Source: Desulfovibrio sp. JC022 (GTDB taxonomy: Bacteria; Desulfobacterota; Desulfovibrionia; Desulfovibrionales; Desulfovibrionaceae). From it: a stretch of DNA of 64,000 nucleotides. The stretch is from contig NZ_VOPZ01000007.1 of assembly GCF_010470665.1 (NCBI RefSeq), positions 414,180 to 478,179 of the forward strand. Reading direction: 5' to 3'. The notes under the pieces were generated by a model. That model did no database searches, was not told the DNA's origin, and saw nothing but the letters and a program-made list of their open reading frames with translations. Positions 8,109 through 16,446 of the stretch are shown piece after piece. The translations under genes and the position numbers were made by a program. Each line of letters opens with the position of its first letter. Position 1 is the stretch's first letter.

Positions 8109-9259
8109 CGCAAGAATACTCCGAAATATTGCTCCATAAGACCTATGCCCTCAAACTCCGCATAAGCTGTGCGCCCGACTCCGCAAAATTTTTCCACCCG
8201 TCCATAAAGCTGCGGGTCATCAATCAGCACCAGCACCCGCCCGTCACGCGGGGAACGGGCCTTAATACCGGCAGCAAAAAGATTGGAATGCCAAATCCCA
8301 CCTGACCCCATGACCCGGCTGACTCTGCCTTCAATAAACTCTGACCTGCCGTAAAGCCGCACCTTTACCGGCTGACCGGGGCTAACCAGCTCAAGTGTAG
8401 CGTCATCCACAGCCACCTCAACCATAAGCCTGCTTCTATCTATATAAGATAGAAGCCTGTCTCCCTTACTGACCTCCGTCCCATCCTGAACATCCACTTC
8501 CCAGACCACGGCAGTCTCGGGCAGGGATACAGATGCACGGGTGTTACGGGTATTCTGTGCAGCATCAGTACCGGAAGCATTCTCAATTTCACTCATCCGC
8601 CTCTTACAGGCGAGGATGTTCTGCTCCAGATCATTTATACGCTTTTGCACCTGCAATGCACCGTCAGAAAGATCGTTGGGCAACATCCCCTGAGCGAGCA
8701 TTCCCCGCCTGTGCCTTAACTGGCCCATTTCAAGCTGAGTGGATTTAACCTTTGCCTCGGCTTTTAAAAACTCCGACTCAGCCTTATCCTCATCTTCACT
8801 GGTGGCAACAGAAGCTTTTACCAGCTTGGCAATCCGGTCACGACGGTGTTTCGCCTCTTTTAAAGCTGCTTTCTCCCCTTTTATCCGAGCCGAAAGAATA
8901 GCAAGACTCTGATCAATATCCCGTATTAAACGATCCATATAGCCATCAAGTTTCCTGCGGCTTACAACCAGCCTTTCTTCAAGGGCAAGAAGCTCCCTTT
9001 CAAGAGTCTCATACTGCCCGGAAGTCCTGCGGTTACCTATCTTCAGAACCGCCCCGCCCTGCGAAACCATCCCCGGCACAATGGCCATGGCTTCCACAAC
9101 TCCGTCAATTGGCGCATGGACCTCATAACGATAGGCGGTAACCACACCGTTTCGCACCACAAAACGCTGCATGTAGCTGATGATGGATGGAAGCGGAAGC
9201 AATGCGATTAAAAGCAATACAATCCAGGTAACAGACTTACGGCACAAAAAAGACTTCAT
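8105..9259 (-). CDS. HlyD-family membrane fusion (periplasmic adaptor) protein
   Basis: A 384-residue adaptor protein. It has one N-terminal membrane anchor (WIVLLLIALLPLPSIISYM, residues 12-30), a first lipoyl half (YEVHAPIDGVVEAMAIVPG, about 45-63), and a long alpha-helical hairpin from about 80 to 225 rich in E/K/R/L. The second lipoyl half follows (VQDGTEVSKGDRLLSY), then a beta-barrel region. These proteins bridge inner-membrane transporters and an outer-membrane channel. No ABC, RND or TolC partner is adjacent; the only co-transcribed gene is the CDF-like protein. It has a strong AGGAG ribosome binding site. Confidence 0.8.
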   Translation of the reverse strand: MKSFLCRKSVTWIVLLLIALLPLPSIISYMQRFVVRNGVVTAYRYEVHAPIDGVVEAMAIVPGMVSQGGAVLKIGNRRTSGQYETLERELLALEERLVVSRRKLDGYMDRLIRDIDQSLAILSARIKGEKAALKEAKHRRDRIAKLVKASVATSEDEDKAESEFLKAEAKVKSTQLEMGQLRHRRGMLAQGMLPNDLSDGALQVQKRINDLEQNILACKRRMSEIENASGTDAAQNTRNTRASVSLPETAVVWEVDVQDGTEVSKGDRLLSYIDRSRLMVEVAVDDATLELVSPGQPVKVRLYGRSEFIEGRVSRVMGSGGIWHSNLFAAGIKARSPRDGRVLVLIDDPQLYGRVEKFCGVGRTAYAEFEGIGLMEQYFGVFLR

Positions 9260-9420
9260 GAATAGGGACTCCTTAGAAAAAGAGATTACAGCACCGTCAG
9301 TTAAACGGATGATCAGGCATACTGCCCCAGATTGCTAAAATACGTCAACAAGGAGTCATAGACGGGCTATACTAATACCATGCTTCAAAAAAACGAATCT
9401 ATACATCTTATATTTAAGAA

Positions 9421-9448
9421 TTGACCACCATCCGCGATGTGTTATTAT
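9421..9448 (+). promoter_or_regulatory. Putative sigma-70 promoter of the solute-binding protein gene
   Basis: TTGACC, a 16-base spacer, then TATTAT, about 36 bases before the chosen ATG at 9485. Both boxes are near consensus; there is no experimental support. Confidence 0.45.
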
Positions 9449-9484
9449 GGCAATACTTTTCAATTTTTAGACATGGCAGGAACC

Positions 9485-10255
9485 ATGAAAAGACTTTCCG
9501 CCGGCATACTATCTATACTTGTACTTATTGTTTTTGTTCCAGTTTCGGCACAGGAAACAGCCATGAAAATAGTATATCCTGACTTTTACCCTTTTTTCAG
9601 CCGGAACAATGAAAACAAAATGACCGGAATCTTCTACGAAATCATCAGGGAGGCTCTGGAAAAAAGGATGCATATAAAGGTAGAATGGGAAAATTTGCCA
9701 TGGAAACGCTGTCAGCATAACATCAAAAACAACTTAGCAGACGCAATGATCACAACCATAACCCCTATAAGGATGGAATATTCCAGCACTCATCCATACC
9801 CACTTTTTATTCAATCAGTGAATATCTTTACGTACAAAGGGCATGAGGATTTAAAAGAAATTGAGCAACTCAAAAATTTCAATGAAATATACGAAGCGGG
9901 CTTTTCCATAATTACATATCTTGGAAACGGCTGGATTGAACGAAACGCGGAATCAATCGGCATCAAGGTCCATAAAGTAACCCAGCGCGACAAAGTATGG
10001 AAAATGCTGGCCCTGAAACGCGGTGATATAGTCATCGAATGGCCCGGAGGAGCATGGCCGGAGATACATAAATTCAATCTCAAAGAACACATCCAGCAAA
10101 CAGATGCGGTGATAAACTCAGTACCCTTTCATCTGTTAATCGGAAACAAATCCCCTTACAGACACATTTTGCCGGGATTCAACATTACAATCAGGAAAAT
10201 GATAGAGGACGGAACAATTCGTAAAATTACAGAGAAATACCTGCCCTCAAAATAA
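9485..10255 (+). CDS. Periplasmic amino-acid-type solute-binding protein (family 3)
   Basis: From ATG 9485 the protein has 256 residues. Earlier in-frame ATGs (9437, 9473) lack a ribosome binding site, whereas AGGA lies just before 9485 and the protein then begins with a proper signal peptide (MKRLSAGILSILVLIVFVPV, cleavage near VSAQE). The mature part has the family-3 pattern: IVYPDFYPFFSRNNENKMTG, EIIREALEKRM, NNLADAMITTITPIRMEY, and a closing IRKITEKYLPS. It is an orphan binding protein, facing a second such gene on the opposite strand. It may feed a distant transporter or act as a sensor; the ligand is unknown. Confidence 0.75.
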   Translation: MKRLSAGILSILVLIVFVPVSAQETAMKIVYPDFYPFFSRNNENKMTGIFYEIIREALEKRMHIKVEWENLPWKRCQHNIKNNLADAMITTITPIRMEYSSTHPYPLFIQSVNIFTYKGHEDLKEIEQLKNFNEIYEAGFSIITYLGNGWIERNAESIGIKVHKVTQRDKVWKMLALKRGDIVIEWPGGAWPEIHKFNLKEHIQQTDAVINSVPFHLLIGNKSPYRHILPGFNITIRKMIEDGTIRKITEKYLPSK

Positions 10256-10277
10256 TTTTTTATCTGGTATCAATACA

Positions 10278-11030
10278 CTAATCTTGGTCTACCAGATATT
10301 CTTTTATGATTTTGTCCCGTGCCCCCTCAGCGATCAAAGAATCAAAAGCTTTTTGAATTCGGGCCACGAGTTCATCAGAAGTCTCTTTATTAACGGCAAT
10401 GTAGTAGCCACCTTTATTGATCAACGTAAAGACCTGCTCCATATCATTTAGCTTATGCGGAGTACTTTTCATTCGGTGCGCTATACTTATTTCCGAGCCG
10501 GGAATAAGTTCAATCCGCCCCATAAACAATTTTAGAATATTCTGTTTTCCCGAATCTGCTTCATCAAAATTGATTCCATGCTTAAATCCTTTTGAAATCA
10601 GCAACTCCTCGACTGCCCCGCCGCGGACAGCACCAATTCTGTACCTTTTTAAGTCTTCAAAAGAATTGACCTTAATATGCGCATTCTTCTTTAAGCGGTA
10701 CAAAACAACCCTACGCGGAAACAAGGGACCGACCCACTTGAACAAATCCTTACGCTTGTCAGTATGACTGGTCGTAAATAAAATGGTATTTTTGTTCTTC
10801 AATGTTTCATTATAAGCCCGCTTCCATGGCTTAATACTCAATTCATGCTCAATGCCAGCCCGATTAAGAATTTGAACTACAAGATCAACACTTAAACCGA
10901 CCAGTTTTCCATTCTCTTCATAACTATAAGGAGCCCACTCCTCGGTCAGAGCAGTTATTTTCTCAGCACCAAAGGCAGCGACAGAATTTAAGAAAAGAAT
11001 GGACAGTATTAAAAGAAACACCTTTTTCAT
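10278..11030 (-). CDS. Periplasmic amino-acid-type solute-binding protein (family 3)
   Basis: This 250-residue protein carries a signal peptide (MKKVFLLILSILFLNSVAAF, cleavage near FGAEK). It has the family-3 core: EEWAPYSYEENGKLVGLSVDL, WKRAYNETLKNKNTILFTTSHT, RYRIGAVRGGAVEELLI, and LVARIQKAFDSLIAEGARDKI near the end. It converges with the similar gene at 9485-10255, their stops 22 bases apart. The two are only loosely alike, so a recent tandem duplication is unlikely. No permease or ATPase adjoins it; the ligand is unknown. Ribosome binding site AAGGA, somewhat far from the ATG. Confidence 0.75.
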   Translation of the reverse strand: MKKVFLLILSILFLNSVAAFGAEKITALTEEWAPYSYEENGKLVGLSVDLVVQILNRAGIEHELSIKPWKRAYNETLKNKNTILFTTSHTDKRKDLFKWVGPLFPRRVVLYRLKKNAHIKVNSFEDLKRYRIGAVRGGAVEELLISKGFKHGINFDEADSGKQNILKLFMGRIELIPGSEISIAHRMKSTPHKLNDMEQVFTLINKGGYYIAVNKETSDELVARIQKAFDSLIAEGARDKIIKEYLVDQD

Positions 11031-11240
11031 ATTTCAAGACTTCCTTAAGGGCTCAGTTTTTTCTAACCAACGTCATCCATAACCGATTATTTAAAAGTCA
11101 ACAATATACGTTTCATCATTATCTATTTGACCCAAAAAAACTTGAGTGAATATATCCGCAAATTAAAATCCAAATGCACAATCCATTGCCTTTCCTACTA
11201 CCCAAGTGTAGCGTTTGCTTAGATCATAATCGACCCGCAA

Positions 11241-11298
11241 TACTGCCCAACTCTTCTCAGGATCTATTTCTATGGAAACTATCTATTCATGGGCAGTA
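11241..11298. promoter_or_regulatory. Inverted repeat reaching the start of the Cys-cluster gene
   Basis: TACTGCCCA (11241-11249) is the exact reverse complement of TGGGCAGTA (11290-11298), which ends one base before the ATG at 11300. In the transcript this could sequester the initiation region, or the arms could be an operator pair. Confidence 0.35.
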
Positions 11299-11299
11299 A

Positions 11300-11605
11300 A
11301 TGTCCCATTGTTCATTATGTCACATGCCGTCCGCAAGGTCGGTATGTCAGTTGCCCGGTAAACCATGCGTAGGATGCGGCTGGTGCTGTATCTCAGACCA
11401 GTGTGAAGTTTCACACAGAAAATACGGATATGTCCGCAGATGCCCGGACCTGCTCTGGTCTCAAGACCAAGGGCGATACATCTGCCTGTTGATGGGTCAC
11501 CCGGAAGAGGGTGATGACGCTAAACGCCAGTTATTTGAAGGGGAAGGCTGCTGCGCCCCGCTCATGACCTGGCGGGATGATGTCCGCAACAGAGATCACG
11601 ATTAA
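11300..11605 (+). CDS. Small cysteine-cluster protein, YkgJ-like (101 aa)
   Basis: A 101-residue protein with ten or more cysteines. The cluster CVGCGWCCISDQC (about residues 23-35) with further cysteines at CPDLL, YICLL and GCCAP resembles the CxxCxxxCC zinc/iron-chelating domain of the YkgJ family (UPF0153). Members are presumed metal-binding; no enzyme activity is established. No strong ribosome binding site precedes the ATG, and an inverted repeat overlaps the initiation region. It is followed by a perfect 42-base palindromic terminator and seems monocistronic. The start could also be the internal ATG at 11324. Confidence 0.6.
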   Translation: MSHCSLCHMPSARSVCQLPGKPCVGCGWCCISDQCEVSHRKYGYVRRCPDLLWSQDQGRYICLLMGHPEEGDDAKRQLFEGEGCCAPLMTWRDDVRNRDHD

Positions 11606-11627
11606 ACCAAACAGATCAAAACAACGT

Positions 11628-11669
11628 AGAAAAGCCAACAAGCCGGAATTCCGGCTTGTTGGCTTTTCT
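11628..11669 (+). terminator. Perfect 42-base palindromic terminator
   Basis: The arms AGAAAAGCCAACAAGCCGG/AATT/CCGGCTTGTTGGCTTTTCT are fully complementary. It lies 22 bases after the Cys-cluster gene. The T-content of the right arm would serve the plus strand; it may act in both directions. Confidence 0.75.
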
Positions 11670-11891
11670 AGCAATTACATATCTAAATCTCCCCAAAAAC
11701 TAAAATTTCACCACTAAAAGCAATATAAAAACGCTACCAACATCACCTTAGAAACGCCCTCCAATCACCATATAGACACTTTTTTCTCTTACTAATCAGG
11801 ACTGAAAACATTTTTTTGATTTAAATATACTCTTTAATTTCAACCACAAACGCACAACCCACCGTCCCCTTTTGTGAAATACAGCACATTT

Positions 11892-11950
11892 CTGTTGACA
11901 GCAAACCTGTCGACATATAGAAAGTACTCACGTTTTCAAAATGTCGACAT
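11892..11950. promoter_or_regulatory. Three repeated TGT(C/T)GACA boxes upstream of ridA
   Basis: TGTTGACA (11893-11900), TGTCGACA (11908-11915) and TGTCGACA within the palindrome ATGTCGACAT (11941-11950) lie 55-110 bases before ridA. Palindromic boxes of this size fit a dimeric regulator; the GntR/FCD regulator at the end of the cluster is the natural candidate, by inference. The rest of 11670-12004 is AT-rich with no gene. Confidence 0.45.
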
Positions 11951-12004
11951 TAGACAGTCGCCATTTAACAAATAAACCGAATTTCTAAACGGAGAAATTT
12001 ACAG

Positions 12005-12388
12005 ATGACCAAAAAAATCATCGACACTCCCAACGCTCCCGCCGCTATCGGCCCCTACTCTCAGGCTGTCGCAACAGGCGATCTTCTCTTTACTTCCGGC
12101 GCATTGCCCATTGATCCGGCAACCGGGAAAATGGTTGAAGGCAGCATCGAAGACCGCGCTCACCAGGTTTTTAAAAACCTCAGCGCAGTAGCAGAAGAGG
12201 CCGGAACCTCTCTGGACAATGCAGTCAAAACCACCGTCTACCTCGCTGACATTGCTGACTTTCAAGCAGTAAACGGCGTATATGGTGAATATTTTAACAA
12301 GCCCTTCCCTGCCCGTAGCGCATTTCAGGTAGCAGCACTGCCCCTCGGCTCGGACATCGAAGTTGAAGCAATCATCAACCTTAAATAA
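12005..12388 (+). CDS. ridA: RidA family enamine/imine deaminase
   Basis: A 127-residue member of the RidA/YjgF/UK114 family with full-length signatures: APAAIGPYSQAV (residues 10-21), LFTSGALPIDPATGK, and the C-terminal PARSAFQVAALPLGSDIEVEA containing the conserved arginine that binds the substrate carboxylate. RidA hydrolyses 2-aminoacrylate and related enamines released by PLP enzymes, protecting other PLP enzymes. Its position 20 bases before a cysteine/cysteate lyase-type PLP gene, which would release 2-aminoacrylate, makes functional sense. It is first in the operon, with GGAG 10 bases before the ATG. Confidence 0.9.
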   Translation: MTKKIIDTPNAPAAIGPYSQAVATGDLLFTSGALPIDPATGKMVEGSIEDRAHQVFKNLSAVAEEAGTSLDNAVKTTVYLADIADFQAVNGVYGEYFNKPFPARSAFQVAALPLGSDIEVEAIINLK

Positions 12389-12408
12389 TTCAAATAGAGG
12401 AAACTACT

Positions 12409-13410
12409 ATGAACCTCGCTAAATTTTCCCGTCGTGGTTATGTTCAGTCCGCAACTCCCATCGAAGCTGCTCCGGCTTTCTCCGAAGCTCTTGGTGGTAA
12501 AGTAAACATCTTCATCAAACGTGATGACCTGCTCCCCGGTTGCTCCGGCGGTAACAAGACCCGTAAGCTCGACTTCTGCATCGCTGATGCTATCGACAAC
12601 GGTGCTGACACCATCATCACCTGCGGTGCTGTTCAGTCAAACCATGCCCGCCTGACCCTTTCCTGGGCAGTAAAAGAAGGTATGGATTGCCACCTGATCC
12701 TCGAAGAGCGCGTTAAAGGCAGCTACAAACCTGAAGCTTCCGGTAATAACTTCCTCTTCCAGATCATGGGCGTTAAATCCATCGACGTAGTCCCCGGCGG
12801 CTCCGACATGATGGGCGAAATGAAAAAACTGGCTGCAAAGCTGGAAGCTGAAGGCAAAAAACCTTACATCATCCCCGGCGGCGCATCCAACACCATCGGT
12901 GCTACCGGTTATGTTTCCTGCGCAGAAGAAACCTTGCAGCAGCTCTTCGAAATGGGCCTCAACATCGACCACATGGTTGTACCTTCCGGTTCCGCAGGAA
13001 CCCACGCAGGTATCGTTGTAGGTATGCACGGCTGCAACGCCAACATCCCCGTATCCGGTGTTAACGTAAGCCGTCCCAAAGACGTTCAGGAAGGCATCGT
13101 TCACAAGCTGGCAGAAGAAACTGCTGAGCGCGTAGGCGTTAAAGGCGGAATCCCCGCTGAAGCAGTTGAATGCTTTGATTCTTACGTCGGCCCCGGCTAC
13201 TCCCTGCCCACCGATTCCATGGTTGAAGCTGTTAAACTTCTCGCTTCCACCGAAGGTATCCTGCTTGACCCCGTATACTCCGGTAAAGCAATGGCCGGTC
13301 TCGTAGACCTCGTCCGCAAAGGACACTTCCCCGAAGGTTCCAACGTACTCTTCCTGCATACCGGCGGCTCCCCCGCTCTTTATGCATACCTGGACACCTT
13401 CCGCGACTAA
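12409..13410 (+). CDS. PLP-dependent D-cysteine desulfhydrase / L-cysteate sulfo-lyase (DcyD/CuyA family)
   Basis: A 333-residue fold-type II PLP enzyme of the ACC deaminase/D-cysteine desulfhydrase family. The PLP lysine lies in SGGNKTRKLDF (about residues 46-56), followed by CGAVQSNHARLTLSWA, the phosphate-binding SGSAGTHAG and a C-terminal LHTGGSPALYAYLD. Two reactions are known in this family: D-cysteine to pyruvate, ammonia and sulfide (DcyD), and L-cysteate to pyruvate, ammonia and sulfite (CuyA). In a sulfite-respiring bacterium beside RidA and a TRAP importer, the CuyA reaction is attractive, since sulfite can serve as electron acceptor. I cannot decide between them from sequence. Ribosome binding site GAGG. 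Confidence 0.8.
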   Translation: MNLAKFSRRGYVQSATPIEAAPAFSEALGGKVNIFIKRDDLLPGCSGGNKTRKLDFCIADAIDNGADTIITCGAVQSNHARLTLSWAVKEGMDCHLILEERVKGSYKPEASGNNFLFQIMGVKSIDVVPGGSDMMGEMKKLAAKLEAEGKKPYIIPGGASNTIGATGYVSCAEETLQQLFEMGLNIDHMVVPSGSAGTHAGIVVGMHGCNANIPVSGVNVSRPKDVQEGIVHKLAEETAERVGVKGGIPAEAVECFDSYVGPGYSLPTDSMVEAVKLLASTEGILLDPVYSGKAMAGLVDLVRKGHFPEGSNVLFLHTGGSPALYAYLDTFRD

Positions 13411-13422
13411 AAAATAATTAAG

Positions 13423-13452
13423 GGCCCGTGCTTTTTCAGTGCGGGCCTTTTA
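13423..13452 (+). terminator. Stem-loop terminator between the lyase and dctP
   Basis: GGCCCG pairs with CGGGCC (13442-13447) and is followed by TTTTAATAAT. It probably ends the ridA-lyase transcript or lets part of it continue into the TRAP genes. Confidence 0.7.
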
Positions 13453-13498
13453 ATAATGGATTAAGGTTATTAAGGTATAAGGTTCTGTAATGCGAAGC

Positions 13499-13512
13499 GG
13501 CACGACTCTTGT
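13499..13512 (+). promoter_or_regulatory. Weak sigma-54-like promoter before dctP
   Basis: GGCACGACTCTTGT has the GG-N10-GC spacing of -24/-12 promoters, but GT replaces GC at -12. TRAP dct genes are classically sigma-54-dependent. This is a low-confidence reading by eye. Confidence 0.25.
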
Positions 13513-13542
13513 TGAATCGCTTCCACAAATGAGGAGAAATCA

Positions 13543-14538
13543 ATGTCTCGTATTTCCGCAATGCTGATCGCTCTCGTGGCTGTTCTGGTTATGTCCACCG
13601 CCGCGTTTGCAGGTCCCACTGTAATTAAACTGGCCCACCCCAACGTTCCCCAGCATCCCATGGGTCAGGCTTTTGAAAAATTCAAAGAACTCGTTGAAAC
13701 TCGCACTGACGGCAAGTTCCGTGTTGATATCTACGACAGCTCCAAATTCGGTAACTTCGACGCAGTAGTTCAGGGCCTGCAGTTCAACATGCTTCAGATG
13801 GGCTCCGCATCCACTCCGAACCTTGCACCTTTTTCCGATGATTTCCTGATCTTCGACCTGCCCTTCCTGTTCCCCACTTACGAGTCTGCCGACCTCATCA
13901 CCGACGGTCCTATCGGCATGACCGCAGCTAAAGCACTGGAAAAAACCGGCATCATCGGCCTCGGCTACATTGAAATCGGTTTCCGTAACCTCTGGAACAA
14001 CCAGCGCACCGTTAAGACTCTTGCTGATGCAAAAGGTCTCAAAATCCGTTCCACTCCTTCTAAAGCACACATCGCAACTCTGAAGGCTCTCGGCATCAAC
14101 CCCACTCCTATTTCCTGGGGTGAAGTATACACCGCTTTGCAGCAGAAAACTGTTGACGGCATCGACATCGACCTGAACCTTGCATGGCACAACAACTTCC
14201 CCGAAGTTAACAACAACCTGACCATCGTTAACTCCCTGTACTCCCCCCACCTCGTTATGATGTCCAAGCGTTTCCTCGATTCTCTCGACGATGCTGACAA
14301 AGTCATCGTTCTCGAAGCTTTCGAAGAAGCCAAACTTTACGAGCGTAAACTCATCCGTGACGGCGAAAAAGAAATCATGGCTAAACTGGCCGACAAAGGC
14401 GTGACTGTTTACACTCTCACTCCTGAAGAACGTGCTAACTGGGCTGAAGCTACCAAAGGCGTATACACCCAGTTCGAAAAACGTATCGGTAAAGACCTGA
14501 TTGAAAGAGCTAAAGCTACTATCGCAGCTGGCAAATAA
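13543..14538 (+). CDS. dctP: TRAP transporter periplasmic substrate-binding protein (DctP family)
   Basis: A 331-residue DctP-type solute receptor with a signal peptide (cleavage after TAAFA, residue 23). Family features include VIKLAHPNVPQHPMGQAFEK, FDLPFLFPTYESADLI, and RNLWNNQRTVKTLADAKGLK, which carries the arginine that normally binds the substrate carboxylate (R in GFRNLW). GVTVYTLTPEERANW and a helical C-terminus follow. It delivers a carboxylated solute to the DctQ/DctM sodium-coupled permease encoded downstream. The neighbouring lyase suggests cysteate, a sulfonated amino acid, or D-cysteine as ligand; this is inference. Strong AGGAG ribosome binding site. Confidence 0.88.
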   Translation: MSRISAMLIALVAVLVMSTAAFAGPTVIKLAHPNVPQHPMGQAFEKFKELVETRTDGKFRVDIYDSSKFGNFDAVVQGLQFNMLQMGSASTPNLAPFSDDFLIFDLPFLFPTYESADLITDGPIGMTAAKALEKTGIIGLGYIEIGFRNLWNNQRTVKTLADAKGLKIRSTPSKAHIATLKALGINPTPISWGEVYTALQQKTVDGIDIDLNLAWHNNFPEVNNNLTIVNSLYSPHLVMMSKRFLDSLDDADKVIVLEAFEEAKLYERKLIRDGEKEIMAKLADKGVTVYTLTPEERANWAEATKGVYTQFEKRIGKDLIERAKATIAAGK

Positions 14539-14546
14539 AACATACG

Positions 14547-14579
14547 GCGGCCACCGGACCAACCTTTCCCGGTGGCCGC
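14547..14579 (+). promoter_or_regulatory. Intra-operon stem-loop between dctP and dctQ
   Basis: GCGGCCACCGG pairs perfectly with CCGGTGGCCGC over an 11-base loop; no T-run follows. Such hairpins protect the abundant dctP message or lower dctQM expression. Confidence 0.6.
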
Positions 14580-14601
14580 TGTTCAAAAAAGCGTGAGCGC
14601 C

Positions 14602-15093
14602 ATGAGTAAAAATTTATTCGATAAAGTCGAAGGGGTCGTATCATCCTCCTGTCTCGCAGGCATGGCCCTGATCATCGCAGTTCAGGTCTTCATGCGCTAC
14701 GTCCTGCAAAGTTCGCTGGACTGGTCTGAAGAACTGGCTCGCTACCTCTTCATCTGGTCCGTCTATGTAGGTTGCAGCTACGCGACCCAGAAAGACCGCC
14801 ACCTTGAAGTAACCATCCTCCGCAACTTCGGCGGCCCCACCGTTGCGAAGTACGTAACCCTTATAGCCTACGTACTCACCATCGGATTCTGTGCCTGCAC
14901 CGCAGTCTGGGGATTCCAGATGGTTGACTTCCTTGCCGGCACTGGCCAGAAGACTCCGGCCCTTGAAATTCAGATGTACTGGGTCTTCCTTAGTGTTCCC
15001 GTCGGTATGAGTTTCATGGCCATCCGCACCGCAGAGCGCGTGCTCGCCATTATCCGTGGAGAGATTAAATTCGCCTCCCCGGTGGAAAAATAG
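14602..15093 (+). CDS. dctQ: TRAP transporter small permease (DctQ family)
   Basis: From ATG 14602 the protein has 163 residues and four predicted transmembrane helices, the normal DctQ size. The signature VLQSSLDWSEELARYLFIWSV (about residues 33-53) with the conserved W-(S/T)-EE-x-(A/S)-R-(Y/F) pattern is clear. A GTG at 14593 in the same frame is an alternative start; a still earlier frame opening lies inside the preceding hairpin and is unlikely. With DctM it forms the sodium-driven TRAP permease in the inner membrane. The gap to dctM is 13 bases. Confidence 0.85.
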   Translation: MSKNLFDKVEGVVSSSCLAGMALIIAVQVFMRYVLQSSLDWSEELARYLFIWSVYVGCSYATQKDRHLEVTILRNFGGPTVAKYVTLIAYVLTIGFCACTAVWGFQMVDFLAGTGQKTPALEIQMYWVFLSVPVGMSFMAIRTAERVLAIIRGEIKFASPVEK

Positions 15094-15106
15094 AAGGTTT
15101 ATATAT

Positions 15107-16387
15107 ATGGATACTGCAGTCCTCCTTACATTTCTTTCCCTCGCATCGTTTCTGTTCCTGAGCGTGCCCATCGGCGTAGCTATCGGAATGAGCGTAATCG
15201 TGGGTATCTGGGCAGGCGACATGCTGCCCTACGAGTTCCTGATTCAGAAAATGGTCACATCTCTTGATGTATTCCCACTCATGGCTGTCCCGTTCTTCAT
15301 TATGGCGGGTGAGATCATGCAGAAGGGTAGTATGGCCCAGCGCCTGCTGACCGTTTCCAAGAGCCTCGTCGGCCACATTACCGGCGGTATGGCCCACATT
15401 TCCATCCTTACCAGCATGTTCTACGGAGCATTGTCCGGTTCAGCACCTGCAACCGTTGCGGCTGTTGGCGGAATCATGGTCCCCTCCATGAAAAAAGAAG
15501 GCTACAGCACCTCCTTCTCCACTGCCGTCAACACCGCAGCAGGTTGTCTGGGCGTTATGATTCCGCCCAGTGTTCCGCTGATCATTTACGGAACCACTGC
15601 CGGTGTATCTGTCGGTGACCTGTTCATCGCAGGTGTTCTTCCCGGCATCTTCGTTGGTCTCTGTCTCATGGCATGCAGCTACTTTCTTTCCAAGAAGTAC
15701 GGCTACACCGGTTCCGGTGAGCGCGCTACCTTCAAAGAAATCATGGTTGCTCTCAAAGACTCCATCGTGGCTCTCATGGTTCCGCTCATCGTTCTCGGCG
15801 GTATTTACGGCGGTCTGACCACCCCCACCGAGGCAGGCGTTATCGCGGTTCTCTACGCCTTTGTTGCTGAAGGACTTGTGCTGCGCACCCTGAGCTGGAG
15901 CAAGGTAACTGAAATCTTCAAGGGTACTGCCCTGACCACCGCATCCATCTTTCTGGTGGTTGCAACAGCAACTGCGCTTGGTCAGATCCTACTCTTTTAC
16001 AATGTGCCCGACATGCTCGTTAACTTCCTCGTTGGAGTTTCCGATAACAAGTACGTTCTCATCCCGATCATTCTGGTATTCCTGCTGATCATGGGTACTT
16101 TCATGGACGCACTGGCAAACATCCTGATCCTGACTCCGCTGCTCCTGCCCGTAGTCAAGGTTCTGGGCATGAACCCGATTCACTTCGGTATCGTCATGAT
16201 CGTCTGTGCTTCCATGGGCTTCCTGACTCCTCCGGTTGGCGTTAACCTCTTCGTAGGTTGCAGTATCGGTAACATCAGCATTGAAAAACTCAGTGCCGCA
16301 GTTATGCCCTTCCTGTTCACCATGATTCTGGCACTTCTTGTCATTGTCTTCTTCCCGCCCTTGGCACTCTGGCTGCCCGGGCTGTAA
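15107..16387 (+). CDS. dctM: TRAP transporter large permease (DctM family)
   Basis: From ATG 15107 the protein is 426 residues, matching the 425-430 typical of DctM. It has about twelve hydrophobic segments and family motifs: LDVFPLMAVPFFIMAGEIM, MFYGALSGSAPATVAAVGG, and TAAGCLGVMIPPSVPLIIYG, the substrate/ion-binding hairpin region, with a second one at MGFLTPPVGVNLFVG. It imports the DctP-bound solute with sodium. AAGG lies 10 bases before the ATG; in-frame sequence further upstream overlaps dctQ and is not needed. A strong terminator follows only 7 bases after the stop. Confidence 0.9.
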   Translation: MDTAVLLTFLSLASFLFLSVPIGVAIGMSVIVGIWAGDMLPYEFLIQKMVTSLDVFPLMAVPFFIMAGEIMQKGSMAQRLLTVSKSLVGHITGGMAHISILTSMFYGALSGSAPATVAAVGGIMVPSMKKEGYSTSFSTAVNTAAGCLGVMIPPSVPLIIYGTTAGVSVGDLFIAGVLPGIFVGLCLMACSYFLSKKYGYTGSGERATFKEIMVALKDSIVALMVPLIVLGGIYGGLTTPTEAGVIAVLYAFVAEGLVLRTLSWSKVTEIFKGTALTTASIFLVVATATALGQILLFYNVPDMLVNFLVGVSDNKYVLIPIILVFLLIMGTFMDALANILILTPLLLPVVKVLGMNPIHFGIVMIVCASMGFLTPPVGVNLFVGCSIGNISIEKLSAAVMPFLFTMILALLVIVFFPPLALWLPGL

Positions 16388-16394
16388 TAATACT

Positions 16395-16433
16395 TTGCCC
16401 GCCGTCACCCTCCAGACGGCGGGCAACTTTTTT
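16395..16433 (+). terminator. Strong terminator between dctM and the next gene
   Basis: TTGCCCGCCGTC pairs perfectly with GACGGCGGGCAA and is followed by CTTTTTT. The next gene's ribosome binding site (GGAG) begins 2 bases later, so that gene either depends on readthrough or has a promoter overlapping the terminator. Confidence 0.9.
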
Positions 16434-16446
16434 CGGAGCAAAACGC

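Noticed and set aside
13540-14586. 348-codon minus-strand frame over dctP
   Set aside because: It mirrors dctP codon structure exactly and has no ribosome binding site or family motif.
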